In this document: positions 46,060-54,225 of the stretch, in pieces | Layout: every line of letters starts with the position of its first letter | Position numbering within the stretch: the first letter of the stretch is position 1 | Origin: Listeria_A hofi | GTDB taxonomy: Bacteria > Bacillota > Bacilli > Lactobacillales > Listeriaceae | Length of the DNA: 64,000 nucleotides | Direction: 5' to 3' | NCBI RefSeq assembly: GCF_963575615.1 | Contig: NZ_CAUYTL010000011.1 | Coordinates: forward strand, 15,358 to 79,357 | Translations under genes and position numbers: made by a program | Notes under the pieces: generated by a model | Databases searched by the model: none | Seen by the model: the letters and a program-made list of their open reading frames with translations, nothing else | Told to the model about the DNA's origin: nothing

Positions 46060-47105
46060 TCAAACTCCCCTTCTTCCCAAATCGGTATCGCCAAAATAAA
46101 TGTACTACCTACATCCAATTCACTTTCCACACGCAATGTTCCACCATGTAATTCCGCCAAGTTCTGCGCAATATGAAGGCCTAATCCCGACCCACCATGC
46201 GCCAAATTCCGCGATTTTTCTACACGATACAACCGCTCAAAAATCCGCTCCTGTTCTGCGGCTGAAATCCCCTGACCATGATCCTGCATCCGAAACAAAA
46301 TGCAATCACCCGTCCGCTCTATTCCAACCTCAATCGATGTTCCTACATCCGAAAATTTCAACGCGTTCTCCAACAAATTATACAAAATCCGCGTTAAAAA
46401 CTTCTGATCCGCATAGATAGACTCACAAAATGGCGCAATATTCACATGCACATCCCGATGCTCTCGTTTTAGCTGCACATTAAAAGCCTCCAACACATCG
46501 ACCATCAATTGGTCCAACCAAATACGCGTCCGCTCAAGCAAAGGTGTCTTTTTATCAATCGCCGCTACATCCATCAGCTCATCCACCAAATCCGTCAAAC
46601 GCATCGTTTCACGCTGAATCGTCCGCAAATATTGTTGTCGCTCCTCATCCGTCGTGATTACGCCATCCAAAAGCGCCTCTGAAAATGATCTGATTGAAGC
46701 AATCGGCGTTTTAATATCATGTGACAAATTCGCCACCAGCTCGTTTCGTTCCAATTCACCTTCCTTAATTTGTCGAAACATCTGATCTAACTGCGCCGAC
46801 ATCTCATTGAAATCCTCTGCCAACATCCTCGTTTCCAGTGGACCCGTCACATCCACTTTTCCAGAGAACTCCCCTTGCGCAATTTTTCGGCTTTCCTTAC
46901 CCAATTTATCAATCGACTTGAAAGCCGGTCGCATCAACAAATAATTAATCACAAACGCCAGCGTACTCGCACCAAGCGTTATCAAAATCGTAAAAATCAC
47001 CAAATTCGTGCTAAAAATCATCCGATACGCGCTAACCCCGAGCACAATAGTGACAATGATTGCACCAATTCCATAAGAAAGTAAAATAAGCGTCCGCAAT
47101 TTCAT
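46056..47105 (-). CDS. Sensor histidine kinase
   Basis: A 349-residue kinase. Two N-terminal helices (about 5-27 and 32-54) are separated by only a few residues, so there is virtually no extracellular sensing domain. The signal must be in the membrane or from a partner protein. A HAMP domain follows (about 55-107), then HisKA with the phospho-acceptor in LSHDIKTPIASI, and HATPase_c with NLLENALKFS, DHGQGI and HGGSGLGLHIAQ. The start overlaps the regulator stop by four bases. Short-loop kinases in Firmicutes (the intramembrane-sensing type) often work with a cognate ABC transporter, which fits this operon. Confidence 0.92.
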   Translation of the reverse strand: MKLRTLILLSYGIGAIIVTIVLGVSAYRMIFSTNLVIFTILITLGASTLAFVINYLLMRPAFKSIDKLGKESRKIAQGEFSGKVDVTGPLETRMLAEDFNEMSAQLDQMFRQIKEGELERNELVANLSHDIKTPIASIRSFSEALLDGVITTDEERQQYLRTIQRETMRLTDLVDELMDVAAIDKKTPLLERTRIWLDQLMVDVLEAFNVQLKREHRDVHVNIAPFCESIYADQKFLTRILYNLLENALKFSDVGTSIEVGIERTGDCILFRMQDHGQGISAAEQERIFERLYRVEKSRNLAHGGSGLGLHIAQNLAELHGGTLRVESELDVGSTFILAIPIWEEGEFE

Positions 47106-47791
47106 GACTCCACCACCAGTTCAAACTTATAGCCAAGCCCCCAAACCGTCTTAATGAAAACCGGCGTCTCTCCATCAACCTGCAATTTTTCCCGCAAATG
47201 ATGAATATGGACATTGATTGTATTAGCATCACCATCATACTCATAGCCCCAAATACGGTCCAACAACTCCGATTTCGAGAACACGCGCTGATTCTGGCTT
47301 GCAAGCAACCATAGCAAATCAAATTCCTTGATCGTAAGCTCCAATTCCTGTCCTGAAACTACCGCTGACCGCTTGCCCTTATCTAGAAAAAGTGGTCCGT
47401 GTGCCAATGTCTCTGGCTCTATAAAACGGTGCGAACGACGTAAAATATTCTTCACCCGTAAAACCAATTCACGCGGACTAAACGGTTTGGACATATAATC
47501 ATCCGCACCAAGCGTCAAACCATACAATCGCTCCTTCTCCTGCGTTAAAGCACTCAAGTACAAAAACGGTGTGTCCTTCTCGCGCTCCTGTACTTCCATA
47601 ATAAAAGTATGCCCATCCATTTTTGGCATCATAATATCCACGACCATCAAATCGACACGCTCCGCATCATAAATCTGCAACGCTTCCTCCCCATTTTTCG
47701 CCGTCAGAACCCTAAAGCCTTCCTTCTCCAAATAACGCCGACACACATCGACAATCGTTTCCTCATCGTCCACTAATAAAATCGTGTTCAT
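47102..47791 (-). CDS. OmpR/PhoB-family response regulator
   Basis: A 229-residue regulator. The receiver has acidic residues DDEE, phospho-acceptor aspartate in LMVVDIMMPKMDGH, threonine/serine region YLSALTQ and lysine in MSKPFSP. The winged-helix DNA-binding domain spans about 130-229 (ELTIKEFDLLWLLASQNQRVFSKSELLDRIWG and NTINVHIHHLREKL). The GTG three codons upstream could also start it; the ATG at 47791 is preferred. OmpR-type proteins bind tandem repeats near promoters; the candidate box found at both ends of the locus could be its site. Confidence 0.93.
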   Translation of the reverse strand: MNTILLVDDEETIVDVCRRYLEKEGFRVLTAKNGEEALQIYDAERVDLMVVDIMMPKMDGHTFIMEVQEREKDTPFLYLSALTQEKERLYGLTLGADDYMSKPFSPRELVLRVKNILRRSHRFIEPETLAHGPLFLDKGKRSAVVSGQELELTIKEFDLLWLLASQNQRVFSKSELLDRIWGYEYDGDANTINVHIHHLREKLQVDGETPVFIKTVWGLGYKFELVVES

Positions 47792-47809
47792 CCACGCCAC
47801 ACCCCACGT

Positions 47810-48937
47810 TTATTTTTTATCAAAGAGATACAAAAAATCACCATAGCCCTTCTCTTTCATGTCAGCTTTCGGAATAAAGTTAAGCGCTGCTGAATTCATG
47901 CAATACCGTAAATGCGTTGGCTGCGGGCCATCCGTAAAGACATGCCCTAAATGCGAATCCGCGTGTTTACTCCTAATCTCCGTCCGCTTTTGCACCAAGA
48001 AATTATCCTCTTTTTCATATATATTATTCGGCACTAACGGCTTCGTAAAACTAGGCCAACCAGTACCCGAATCGAATTTATCCGTCGAACTAAAAAGTGG
48101 CTCGCCGGAAACTAAATCTACATAAATACCATCTGCCTTATTATTATCATATTTATTTTGAAAGGCCGTCTCCGTCTGATTTTCTTGCGTTACTCGGTAC
48201 TGCTCATCTGTCAATTTTTTCTTAATATCCGCTTGCGAATAACTTGCAGGGTAACTAGGCAAATTTACGTTTTTATCTTTGCCCCAATGCTCATTCAAGA
48301 AGTCATCTCGCCCCGAGCCATTACGATAGTATTCATAACGTTTCGGGTTCTTCTTATAGTAATCTTGATGATATGTTTCCGCTTCATAAAATGCACTAGA
48401 TGCAATAATTGGCGTCACAACCTTACTAAACCGACCTGTATCCACCAACGCTTTTTTCGAGGTTTGTGCTTCCTTTTTTTGCTCGGCATTCACATAAAAA
48501 ATTCCCGCACCATATTGCGTACCACGATCAACAAATTGCCCTTTTGCATCTGTCGGATCAATTTGATGCCAAAACACATCTAGTAACTGCTCATAGGAAA
48601 TCAGCTTAGGGTCAAATTTTACCATAACTGCTTCCTTATGTCCCGTGTTACCACTAGAAACCTCGTCATATGTCGGGTTTCGCACCGTACCACCAGTATA
48701 ACCCGAAATGACATCATTCACTCCTTTTAACTTCTCAAAAGGTGGCTCCATACACCAAAAACAACCACCCGCAAAAATTGCTATCTCCTTCCCTGAGCCA
48801 TCATCACCAACATTTTGATATGCAATGTTTTCACTGCCGTGCGATTTCGCGTCCTGATGAGACACATATGCATAAACACCCCACGCCACACCAATGATAC
48901 CAACTGCAATCAAACTATTCCTCAACCATTTCTTCAT
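47810..48937 (-). CDS. msrAB: Membrane-anchored methionine sulfoxide reductase MsrAB fusion
   Basis: A 375-residue bifunctional enzyme. Residues 7-25 form a membrane anchor, so the enzymes face outward. The MsrA domain has GGCFWCMEPPFE with catalytic Cys59, and GYTGG. The MsrB domain has FSSTDKFDSGTGWPSF, HLGHVF and the catalytic cysteine in RYCMNS (about 346). The usual zinc cysteines of MsrB and the Cys of SGCGWPSF are missing (threonine there). It reduces both methionine sulfoxide isomers in envelope proteins. ATG with ttggagg upstream; the longer frame to 48973 is rejected. It leads the operon with the two-component system 18 bases downstream. Confidence 0.93.
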   Translation of the reverse strand: MKKWLRNSLIAVGIIGVAWGVYAYVSHQDAKSHGSENIAYQNVGDDGSGKEIAIFAGGCFWCMEPPFEKLKGVNDVISGYTGGTVRNPTYDEVSSGNTGHKEAVMVKFDPKLISYEQLLDVFWHQIDPTDAKGQFVDRGTQYGAGIFYVNAEQKKEAQTSKKALVDTGRFSKVVTPIIASSAFYEAETYHQDYYKKNPKRYEYYRNGSGRDDFLNEHWGKDKNVNLPSYPASYSQADIKKKLTDEQYRVTQENQTETAFQNKYDNNKADGIYVDLVSGEPLFSSTDKFDSGTGWPSFTKPLVPNNIYEKEDNFLVQKRTEIRSKHADSHLGHVFTDGPQPTHLRYCMNSAALNFIPKADMKEKGYGDFLYLFDKK

Positions 48938-49140
48938 GTTAATTCGCCTCCAAAAACGATATACCAATAACATCTAATTCCCGAATTTCACGCATAGAAA
49001 ACGATGTTATCTTACGCATTCATCATACTAAAAAGAAGTTTTGTGATAGTTACCTAATTATTATGTAATTCTTAAGTTTGCGACAAAACTTTTCACATCG
49101 TTCTTACAACATAAACTGTGCTATACTAATGCTAATATCT
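48938..49140. promoter_or_regulatory. Divergent control region, msrAB operon and esterase-PAP2 operon
   Basis: Holds the box ttatgtaattctta (49061-49074), matching 13 of 14 bases of the DM13 promoter box. On the minus strand it is followed by a TATGAT -10-like box (about 49020-49025) with a poor -35, as expected for an activated promoter. Two TAATT half-sites 11 bases apart (taatta and gtaatt, 49055-49070) resemble OmpR-family operators. For the plus-strand esterase, a -10 TATACT lies at 49122-49127. An inverted repeat of about 11 bases (agttttgt/acaaaact) flanks the box. Confidence 0.5.
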
Positions 49141-49159
49141 ATCACAAAAAGGAGGAAGA

Positions 49160-49912
49160 ATGATGACCTTATTTTCAACACATTTCGTTTCGGAATCGCT
49201 ACAATTACGAACTTCTTTGCAAATTTTCCTGCCTGATCGAATTGACGAGGAAAAACCGATGCGATTACTATACTTATTGCATGGTTTATCAGATGATGAC
49301 ACAGCTTGGCTTACCAACACATCGCTCGTTCGCTATGCCGAAAACCGTAATATTGCCATTGTGATGCCGCAAGTTCATCGCAGTTTTTATACAAATATGG
49401 AGACAGGAAATCAATACTGGACTTTTTTGAGTGCAGAATTACCGAGCCTCGTGCATCGCTGGCTTAAACTACCTACCGAATCTGAGAATACCTATGTCGC
49501 AGGACTGTCAATGGGAGGTTACGGTGCTTTCAAATGGGCGCTACATTATCCTGAAAAATTCGCAGGAATGGCGTCCCTCTCTGGTGCGCTTGACATCGTG
49601 GCTTTGCGGGAAGTACGACCAGAAGGAGAAGCGGAAATGATAGCGACATTTGGCCCGATTGAGAAACATCGTGGTTCTGCGAATGATTTGCTCGCTTTAT
49701 TAGACAATGTCACAATTAAGCCACGCGTTTTACAGCTATGTGGCACAGAAGATTTCCTGTATAGTAATAACCTAGGTTTTAAATCGCGCATCGAACAAGC
49801 CAATTTTCCTTACACATATCAAGAATCTCCGGGAGAGCATAACTGGGAATATTGGGATTACGGTATTCAAGTCGTACTCGATTGGATAGATCAAAAAGGA
49901 GATTTCACATGA
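49160..49912 (+). CDS. Esterase family protein (EstA/esterase D-like)
   Basis: A 250-residue alpha/beta hydrolase. The oxyanion/core segment LLYLLHGLSDDDTAWL is near the N-terminus, the nucleophile serine in AGLSMGGYGAFKWA, the acid in LCGTEDFLYSNN, and histidine in SPGEHNWEYWD. Lactic-acid-bacterial tributyrin esterases and S-formylglutathione hydrolases share this layout. Ribosome binding site aaaggagg. The stop overlaps the start of the PAP2 gene, making a two-gene operon. Cytoplasmic; the natural ester is unknown. Confidence 0.87.
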   Translation: MMTLFSTHFVSESLQLRTSLQIFLPDRIDEEKPMRLLYLLHGLSDDDTAWLTNTSLVRYAENRNIAIVMPQVHRSFYTNMETGNQYWTFLSAELPSLVHRWLKLPTESENTYVAGLSMGGYGAFKWALHYPEKFAGMASLSGALDIVALREVRPEGEAEMIATFGPIEKHRGSANDLLALLDNVTIKPRVLQLCGTEDFLYSNNLGFKSRIEQANFPYTYQESPGEHNWEYWDYGIQVVLDWIDQKGDFT

Positions 49913-50598
49913 CAGAGACACGAAAAAATGCGCGTATCTTGTTCGTACTCAGCGCTATAACAGCGATTGGTTTCATCGTGATGTTAATCGGTGTGACCAC
50001 AAATGCGAGCTTCATTCAACAATTTGATACGTATTGGATTGATATCATCCGCGTCCACATAACGGCGTCCAAAACAGATTTCATTGCATTTATTACGAAA
50101 TTTGGAGGCGTTCCTGCTGTTGTCATGATGTCCGTCGTACTCTTGCTCGTTTTTCTGTTTTTAAAACGCTACACGATTGCGATTTGGTTTACTAGTGTCG
50201 TTTTAATCGGCGGTGCACTTTTGCCTTGGATTATCAAACAACTAGTTGCCCGCCCACGTCCAAGTGATATGCTAGTCGCACAAGGCGGTTACAGTTTTCC
50301 GAGTGGACATGCGACTGGGTCGACAGCATTTTACGGGATGATTGCGGCGCTTCTCATTATTGCTTGCTCAAAAATGTGGCAGCGTCTTGCGATTGGACTT
50401 GTCGCCTTGCTCATTATTTTGACGATTATGTATACCCGCGTCTATCTCGGTGTGCATTATCCATCTGATGTCACAGCCGGTTTTCTTCTCGGTAGCACTG
50501 CCGTTTTTTCTGGGAGCGCCTTGTTCTTACTTTACAGCCAAAAGTGCCATAACTATCTTATCGCGCATAACTGGAAAGATAACTATCGGCAGAAATAA
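49909..50598 (+). CDS. PAP2-family phosphatase (membrane)
   Basis: A 229-residue membrane phosphatase with about six helices. The three catalytic motifs are intact: KQLVARPRP, PSGHATGSTAF and RVYLGVHYPSDV. Such enzymes remove phosphate from undecaprenyl pyrophosphate or phosphatidylglycerol phosphate. The ATG at 49909 overlaps the esterase stop (atga) and has ggag upstream. Substrate is not determinable. A long hairpin terminator follows. Confidence 0.9.
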   Translation: MTETRKNARILFVLSAITAIGFIVMLIGVTTNASFIQQFDTYWIDIIRVHITASKTDFIAFITKFGGVPAVVMMSVVLLLVFLFLKRYTIAIWFTSVVLIGGALLPWIIKQLVARPRPSDMLVAQGGYSFPSGHATGSTAFYGMIAALLIIACSKMWQRLAIGLVALLIILTIMYTRVYLGVHYPSDVTAGFLLGSTAVFSGSALFLLYSQKCHNYLIAHNWKDNYRQK

Positions 50599-50605
50599 AT
50601 TAACA

Positions 50606-50657
50606 AAAAAACGATTCTGCGACACCCCTTTACTTCGAGGTGCAGCAGAATCGTTTT
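50606..50657. terminator. Terminator after PAP2 gene, bidirectional
   Basis: 13-bp perfect outer stem aaaacgattctgc (50608-50620) / gcagaatcgtttt (50644-50656), with inner pairing cacc/ggtg. It ends just before the stop of the convergent small gene. Confidence 0.88.
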
Positions 50658-50659
50658 GA

Positions 50660-50821
50660 TTAGCTGCGTTTATTTCTAGCGCTCTGGATTAAATTCCAAA
50701 TAACTAATATCAGCACGACAACCAGTAAAATGTTAATCAGTCCCCCAGCAATATGGAAAATGAGTCCCAACACCCAAAAAGCGAGCAGAACAACAATAAC
50801 TAGCCAAATGATACCAAGCAT
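50660..50821 (-). CDS. Lmo0937-family small membrane protein
   Basis: A 53-residue, almost wholly hydrophobic protein: MLGIIWLVIVVLLAFWVLG, GGLINILLVVVLILVIW, then NLIQSARNKRS. It matches the Lmo0937/DUF5670 family of tiny two-helix proteins, known in Listeria as stress-induced. aaggagggttattt precedes the ATG; the longer open frame is not needed. A SigB-like promoter lies about 35 bases upstream, consistent with general-stress control. Function unknown. Confidence 0.82.
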   Translation of the reverse strand: MLGIIWLVIVVLLAFWVLGLIFHIAGGLINILLVVVLILVIWNLIQSARNKRS

Positions 50822-50855
50822 AAATAACCCTCCTTGCTTTGTGCCATCTATATCT

Positions 50856-50880
50856 TTACCACACTTGCAAGAGGGCAAAC
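50856..50880 (-). promoter_or_regulatory. Putative SigB promoter of the Lmo0937-like gene
   Basis: Minus-strand GTTT (50880-50877), 15-base spacer, then TGGTAA (50861-50856), four of six matches to the SigB -10 GGGTAT. Position relative to the gene is right. Confidence 0.5.
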
Positions 50881-50889
50881 ATCCATGTT

Positions 50890-51825
50890 TTAGAAACTAA
50901 TCACTATTTTACCTTTGGCATGGTGCGTTTCACTTAAAGCATGCGCATCATAAACACCTCTTGCAGAGAACGGGAATGTAGCTCCGACAACGGCTTTTAC
51001 TTTGCCAGTCGCCATTAACTCTGCAAAAGCTTGCAATTGTTCCCCATTAGGCGCCAACCAAATGCTTTTAGCAACGACATTTTTTGCTTTTGCTAATGCT
51101 TCATCAGGCTCTCCTACAATAGAAATCAAACGCCCTGTATTATCTTTCAAAACGCGGAAACTATCCTTCTGAATATCCCCGCCCATCGTATCAAAGACAA
51201 CATCTATATCCGTCAAAACTTCCGCGAAATTCGTTGTCTTATAATCAATCACTTCGTCCGCACCAAGCTCTTTCAAGAATACCGCATTCTTCTCACTCGC
51301 CGTTGTAATCACATACGCCCCAGCATTTTTTGCTAGCTGAATCGCAAGCGTACCGACACCACCCGCACCTGCATGAATCAAAACTTTTTCACCAGCTTGC
51401 AGATTCGCATGATCAAATAATGCTTGCCATGCGGTTAAACCAGCAAGCGGAATCGATGCTGCTTCATCAAATGATACATTATCTGGAATTTTAGCAAGTA
51501 AAGGAGCATCAATTAAGGCATATTCCGCATACGTTCCAAATCGCGTCGTTTCAGGACGAGCAAAGACTTTATCTCCGACTTTCCAGCCCTCCACGTCCGC
51601 GCCAACCTCTGAAATAATGCCTGCTGCATCCCAACCAAGAATAATTGGAAACGGCCAATCCATCCTTTGTTTTAGATACCCTTCGCGAAGTTTCCAATCA
51701 ATCGGATTAATCGATGTCGCCTTCATTTCAACAACAACTTGCCCAGCACTTGCTTTTGGCATTGCAACTTCTGCTTCTTTCAATTCCTCTTTACCACCAT
51801 AATTTTCAATAACAACTGCCTTCAT
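50890..51825 (-). CDS. NADP-dependent oxidoreductase, zinc-free MDR (quinone reductase-like)
   Basis: A 311-residue medium-chain dehydrogenase/reductase. GroES-like domain at 1-125 (INPIDWKLREGYLKQR, GWDAAGIISEVG) and Rossmann domain with GAGGVGTLAIQLAKNAGA and TTASEKNAVFLKELGADEVIDY. No zinc ligands are apparent, which points to a quinone- or enone-reductase (QOR) type enzyme. Start ATG after aggaggcaaa. Monocistronic. Substrate unknown. Confidence 0.88.
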   Translation of the reverse strand: MKAVVIENYGGKEELKEAEVAMPKASAGQVVVEMKATSINPIDWKLREGYLKQRMDWPFPIILGWDAAGIISEVGADVEGWKVGDKVFARPETTRFGTYAEYALIDAPLLAKIPDNVSFDEAASIPLAGLTAWQALFDHANLQAGEKVLIHAGAGGVGTLAIQLAKNAGAYVITTASEKNAVFLKELGADEVIDYKTTNFAEVLTDIDVVFDTMGGDIQKDSFRVLKDNTGRLISIVGEPDEALAKAKNVVAKSIWLAPNGEQLQAFAELMATGKVKAVVGATFPFSARGVYDAHALSETHHAKGKIVISF

Positions 51826-51879
51826 GATTTTGCCTCCTCCTCTAACCTGAAAACAACAATCTTACTCCTTTTCAAAAAA

Positions 51880-51909
51880 TTGGCAAGCTATTTGCTCGGA
51901 TGTTATAAT
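51880..51909 (+). promoter_or_regulatory. SigA promoter of the ThrE-like gene
   Basis: -35 ttggca (51880-51885), 18-base spacer, -10 tataat (51904-51909). Confidence 0.7.
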
Positions 51910-51940
51910 CTATACAAATAGGGATAGGGGCGTGAAACTA

Positions 51941-52354
51941 ATGATAGCGCAGGATAAAGTATTTATTTCTTTCATTTCAACAATGGGGCGTGTTTTATTA
52001 ACGGAAAGCGGTGAGGGAACCGTTATGATTGAAGGGCAATTACACCAAGTAGCCAATGCATACGGCTATCACTTAAATGTACTTTGCTTAAGTGACTATT
52101 TAGAAATTACAACATCCCGTGACGAAGAGCAAATCGACCACGCGATTATACATGCCATGCCAGGAATTGCTTCATTATCGCGTATATCCTCCGTCAAGAC
52201 ATTAGTACATCAAGTAGACAGCGGCCTTACAATCGAAGAAGCAAATGAAAAATATTGCTACGGCACCTCCAACTTATCCTTCCTGGTTGCGCGTTATCGG
52301 AGGCTCCCTTTTCGCTATGGGATTTGCACCACTTGTGTTTGCAACCTGGACTGA
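51941..52354 (+). pseudogene. ThrE-type threonine/serine exporter, N-terminal part (frameshifted)
   Basis: About 105 residues of the soluble N-terminal domain of the ThrE/DUF1212 family: LLTESGEGTVMIEGQLHQVANAYGY, LCLSDYLEITTS and SRISSVKTLVHQV leading to LTIEEANEK. There the frame leaves homology in an AAAAA run (about 52248-52252) and continues into an unrelated tail. Reading one A fewer joins it to the membrane domain that follows. The GTG at 51932 is an alternative start. Confidence 0.75.
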
Positions 52355-53165
52355 GATTTGGATCAGCGGGATTTTAGGGCTGGCTTCCGGATTTATTTGC
52401 GTGGCTTTAGAAAAAACGCGCTTCAATATCTTTTTCCCACTGATTGCCTCATTTGTCATTGGAATCCTAACTTTAACCTTTTTCTACGATACCGCAATTA
52501 GTTACGGCCCTGTTTTTCTAATGATTCCTGCATTGTTCATCTGCATTCCTGGAGATACGATGTCAGCAGCTGCTGGTGAAATTTTTTACGGTAAGTTAAC
52601 TGCTGGGTCAGCCCGATTAGCCTATGCCTTTATGTGCTTACTGCAAATGGTGATTGGCATTTTGATAGCTGTGGCTCTAACTAATGCAACCATACGTACA
52701 TTAAATAAAGGGGATATTATAAATACATTATCCCCTGTTGTTGTCCTATTGTTCATCGTGATTTTTTGCCTTGGGATATGTTTAACATTTAACGTCCCAA
52801 TTACCTACTTGACGCGATTATCCATTTTCGCAATCCTGACCTATGGCGTCCAAATCGTTGTAAGTCTGGTAACAGATGACTTAACTGGCACCATTATTGC
52901 AGCGATCACAGCAGGAGTTTTGGCAAATATTGCCGCAAGATTACCTTCCCAACCGCCACGCGTTGTCCTTTTCATCAGTAGCTTTTTTATCCTAACAGTA
53001 GGAGCAAAGGGCATTGAAGGACTTTCCAGCATTATCGGCGGCTACGTTGTCGAAGGAACACGTGAAATTATCTCAATGATTATCCTCTTTCCAACCGTGA
53101 CTATTGGCATAGCAATCGGCTACTTAATTTCGACACAAAAGAAACAAATACAACAAAAAAATTAA
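52245..53165 (+). pseudogene. ThrE-type exporter, membrane part (frameshifted)
   Basis: 306 codons with about ten helices. It starts at the domain joint (TAPPTYPSWLRVIGGSLFAMG) and has the DUF1212 segment FLMIPALFICIPGDTMSAAAGE, followed by the DUF3815-like half. Some species carry two separate proteins (YjjP/YjjB), but the split here falls between the soluble and membrane parts of one domain and not between those two units. The ATG at 52245 has only gaagaag upstream. Translation restart is possible but a frameshift or sequencing error is more likely. Confidence 0.75.
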
Positions 53166-53246
53166 AAATCTGCTTTTATCAGTCGTATAATGATTATATA
53201 ATAGAAATAGTTCTACAAAACAAGGTAAGAGGAGAGATTTTTAGAA

Positions 53247-53978
53247 ATGAGAAAAGTCATCGGGATATTACTTCTTGGCTCCATTCTACTTTTAGCAGCG
53301 TGCGGAAGTAATGAAAAGAACCTAGAGGCTACTAACGAAAAAATGACGCTACAATTAGACGAAAAAAATATAACAGCTAACAAAAATGATATTTTCACAG
53401 TGTCAGGAAAAACAACAACTAATGCCACCGTTAGCATCGGCGACGTATCGGTGGATGCAGATAAAAAAGGGAACTTCGAGTTAATGCACGTATACGAAGG
53501 CGATAAATCATACAAAGTTGTGGCGAGTAAAAAGGGCTTAAGCGACAAAAGCACTACGATTCATGTGACACAACCTATTGCCGTGAAAGACGCTCAAAAA
53601 GAAGCGGAAAAGGCAGCGAAAGAAAAAGTACAAAAAGAAATAGAGGCTAAAGCTAAACCAAATGCGGCAAAAATCTCCTTTGCAATGTTGCAGAAAAACC
53701 CAGACAAATACGCGCGAGAAGCCTATTATCTAAAAGGACAAGTCGCAGAAGTGATAGATGATGGCCCAACCGTTTATCTTAAAGTGAATATGACACAAGG
53801 TTCTGGCACGTGGAAAGATCTTGTAGCTGTTATCTATACAGGCACAATTGACGTGAAAGAAGGCGATATCGTCGAAGTTTACGGTACAATTTATGGTACG
53901 TATGCATATGACGGCCCGAATGGTGCGACAATTACAATGCCGGGAATTACAGCTAGTTCGGTTAATATCGTTCAGTAA
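53247..53978 (+). CDS. Lipoprotein with N-terminal Ig-like and C-terminal OB-like region
   Basis: A 243-residue lipoprotein: signal peptide RKVIGILLLGSILLLAACG (lipobox LAAC), a beta-sandwich-like segment (about 45-110; FTVSGKTTTNATVSIGDVSV), a charged helical linker (KDAQKEAEKAAKEKVQKEIE), and a C-terminal domain (YYLKGQVAEVIDDGPTVYLKV, then GDIVEVYGTIYGTYAY) that looks like an OB fold. Similar proteins are widespread in Firmicutes without assigned function. Ribosome binding site agaggagag. Confidence 0.75.
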   Translation: MRKVIGILLLGSILLLAACGSNEKNLEATNEKMTLQLDEKNITANKNDIFTVSGKTTTNATVSIGDVSVDADKKGNFELMHVYEGDKSYKVVASKKGLSDKSTTIHVTQPIAVKDAQKEAEKAAKEKVQKEIEAKAKPNAAKISFAMLQKNPDKYAREAYYLKGQVAEVIDDGPTVYLKVNMTQGSGTWKDLVAVIYTGTIDVKEGDIVEVYGTIYGTYAYDGPNGATITMPGITASSVNIVQ

Positions 53979-53992
53979 TGTTAAACAAAGAA

Positions 53993-54022
53993 TTGACACC
54001 TTCAAAATCCCTGTGATACAAT
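53993..54022 (+). promoter_or_regulatory. Promoter of tRNA-Ala
   Basis: -35 ttgaca (53993-53998, exact consensus), 18-base spacer, -10 tacaat (54017-54022), 10 bases before the tRNA. Confidence 0.8.
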
Positions 54023-54032
54023 GTTTAATCAC

Positions 54033-54105
54033 GGGGTGTTAGCTCAGCTGGGAGAGCGCTACGCTGGCAGTGTAGAGGTCAGGGGTTCGATCCCCCTACG
54101 CTCCA
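54033..54105 (+). tRNA. tRNA-Ala (anticodon GGC)
   Basis: A 73-base cloverleaf. Acceptor arms ggggtgt / acgctcc pair with one G-U. The D arm is gctc-agctggga-gagc, the anticodon stem ctacg/tgtag with loop ctggcag (anticodon GGC), and the T arm aggggttcgatccccct. CCA is not encoded; the discriminator is A. It is a lone tRNA followed by a short T run. No integrase or attachment repeat was seen nearby. Confidence 0.95.
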
Positions 54106-54225
54106 TTTTTGTTCATATTTTGTTCATATTTATTGCTAGTATCTGTTGAAAATGAACACGACAGGTACTTTTTTTTTTGCTACAATGTGCTGAGTAAAGA
54201 TTACCTAGAAATGGAGTGAAGATAC

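Noticed and set aside
52245..53165. Membrane half of ThrE as a genuine separate gene (YjjB-like)
   Set aside because: It contains both DUF1212 membrane and DUF3815-like parts and starts at an internal domain joint, so a frameshift explains it better.
54033..54105. tRNA-Ala as integration site of a genomic island
   Set aside because: No integrase gene and no duplicated tRNA 3' end were seen in the flanking sequence.
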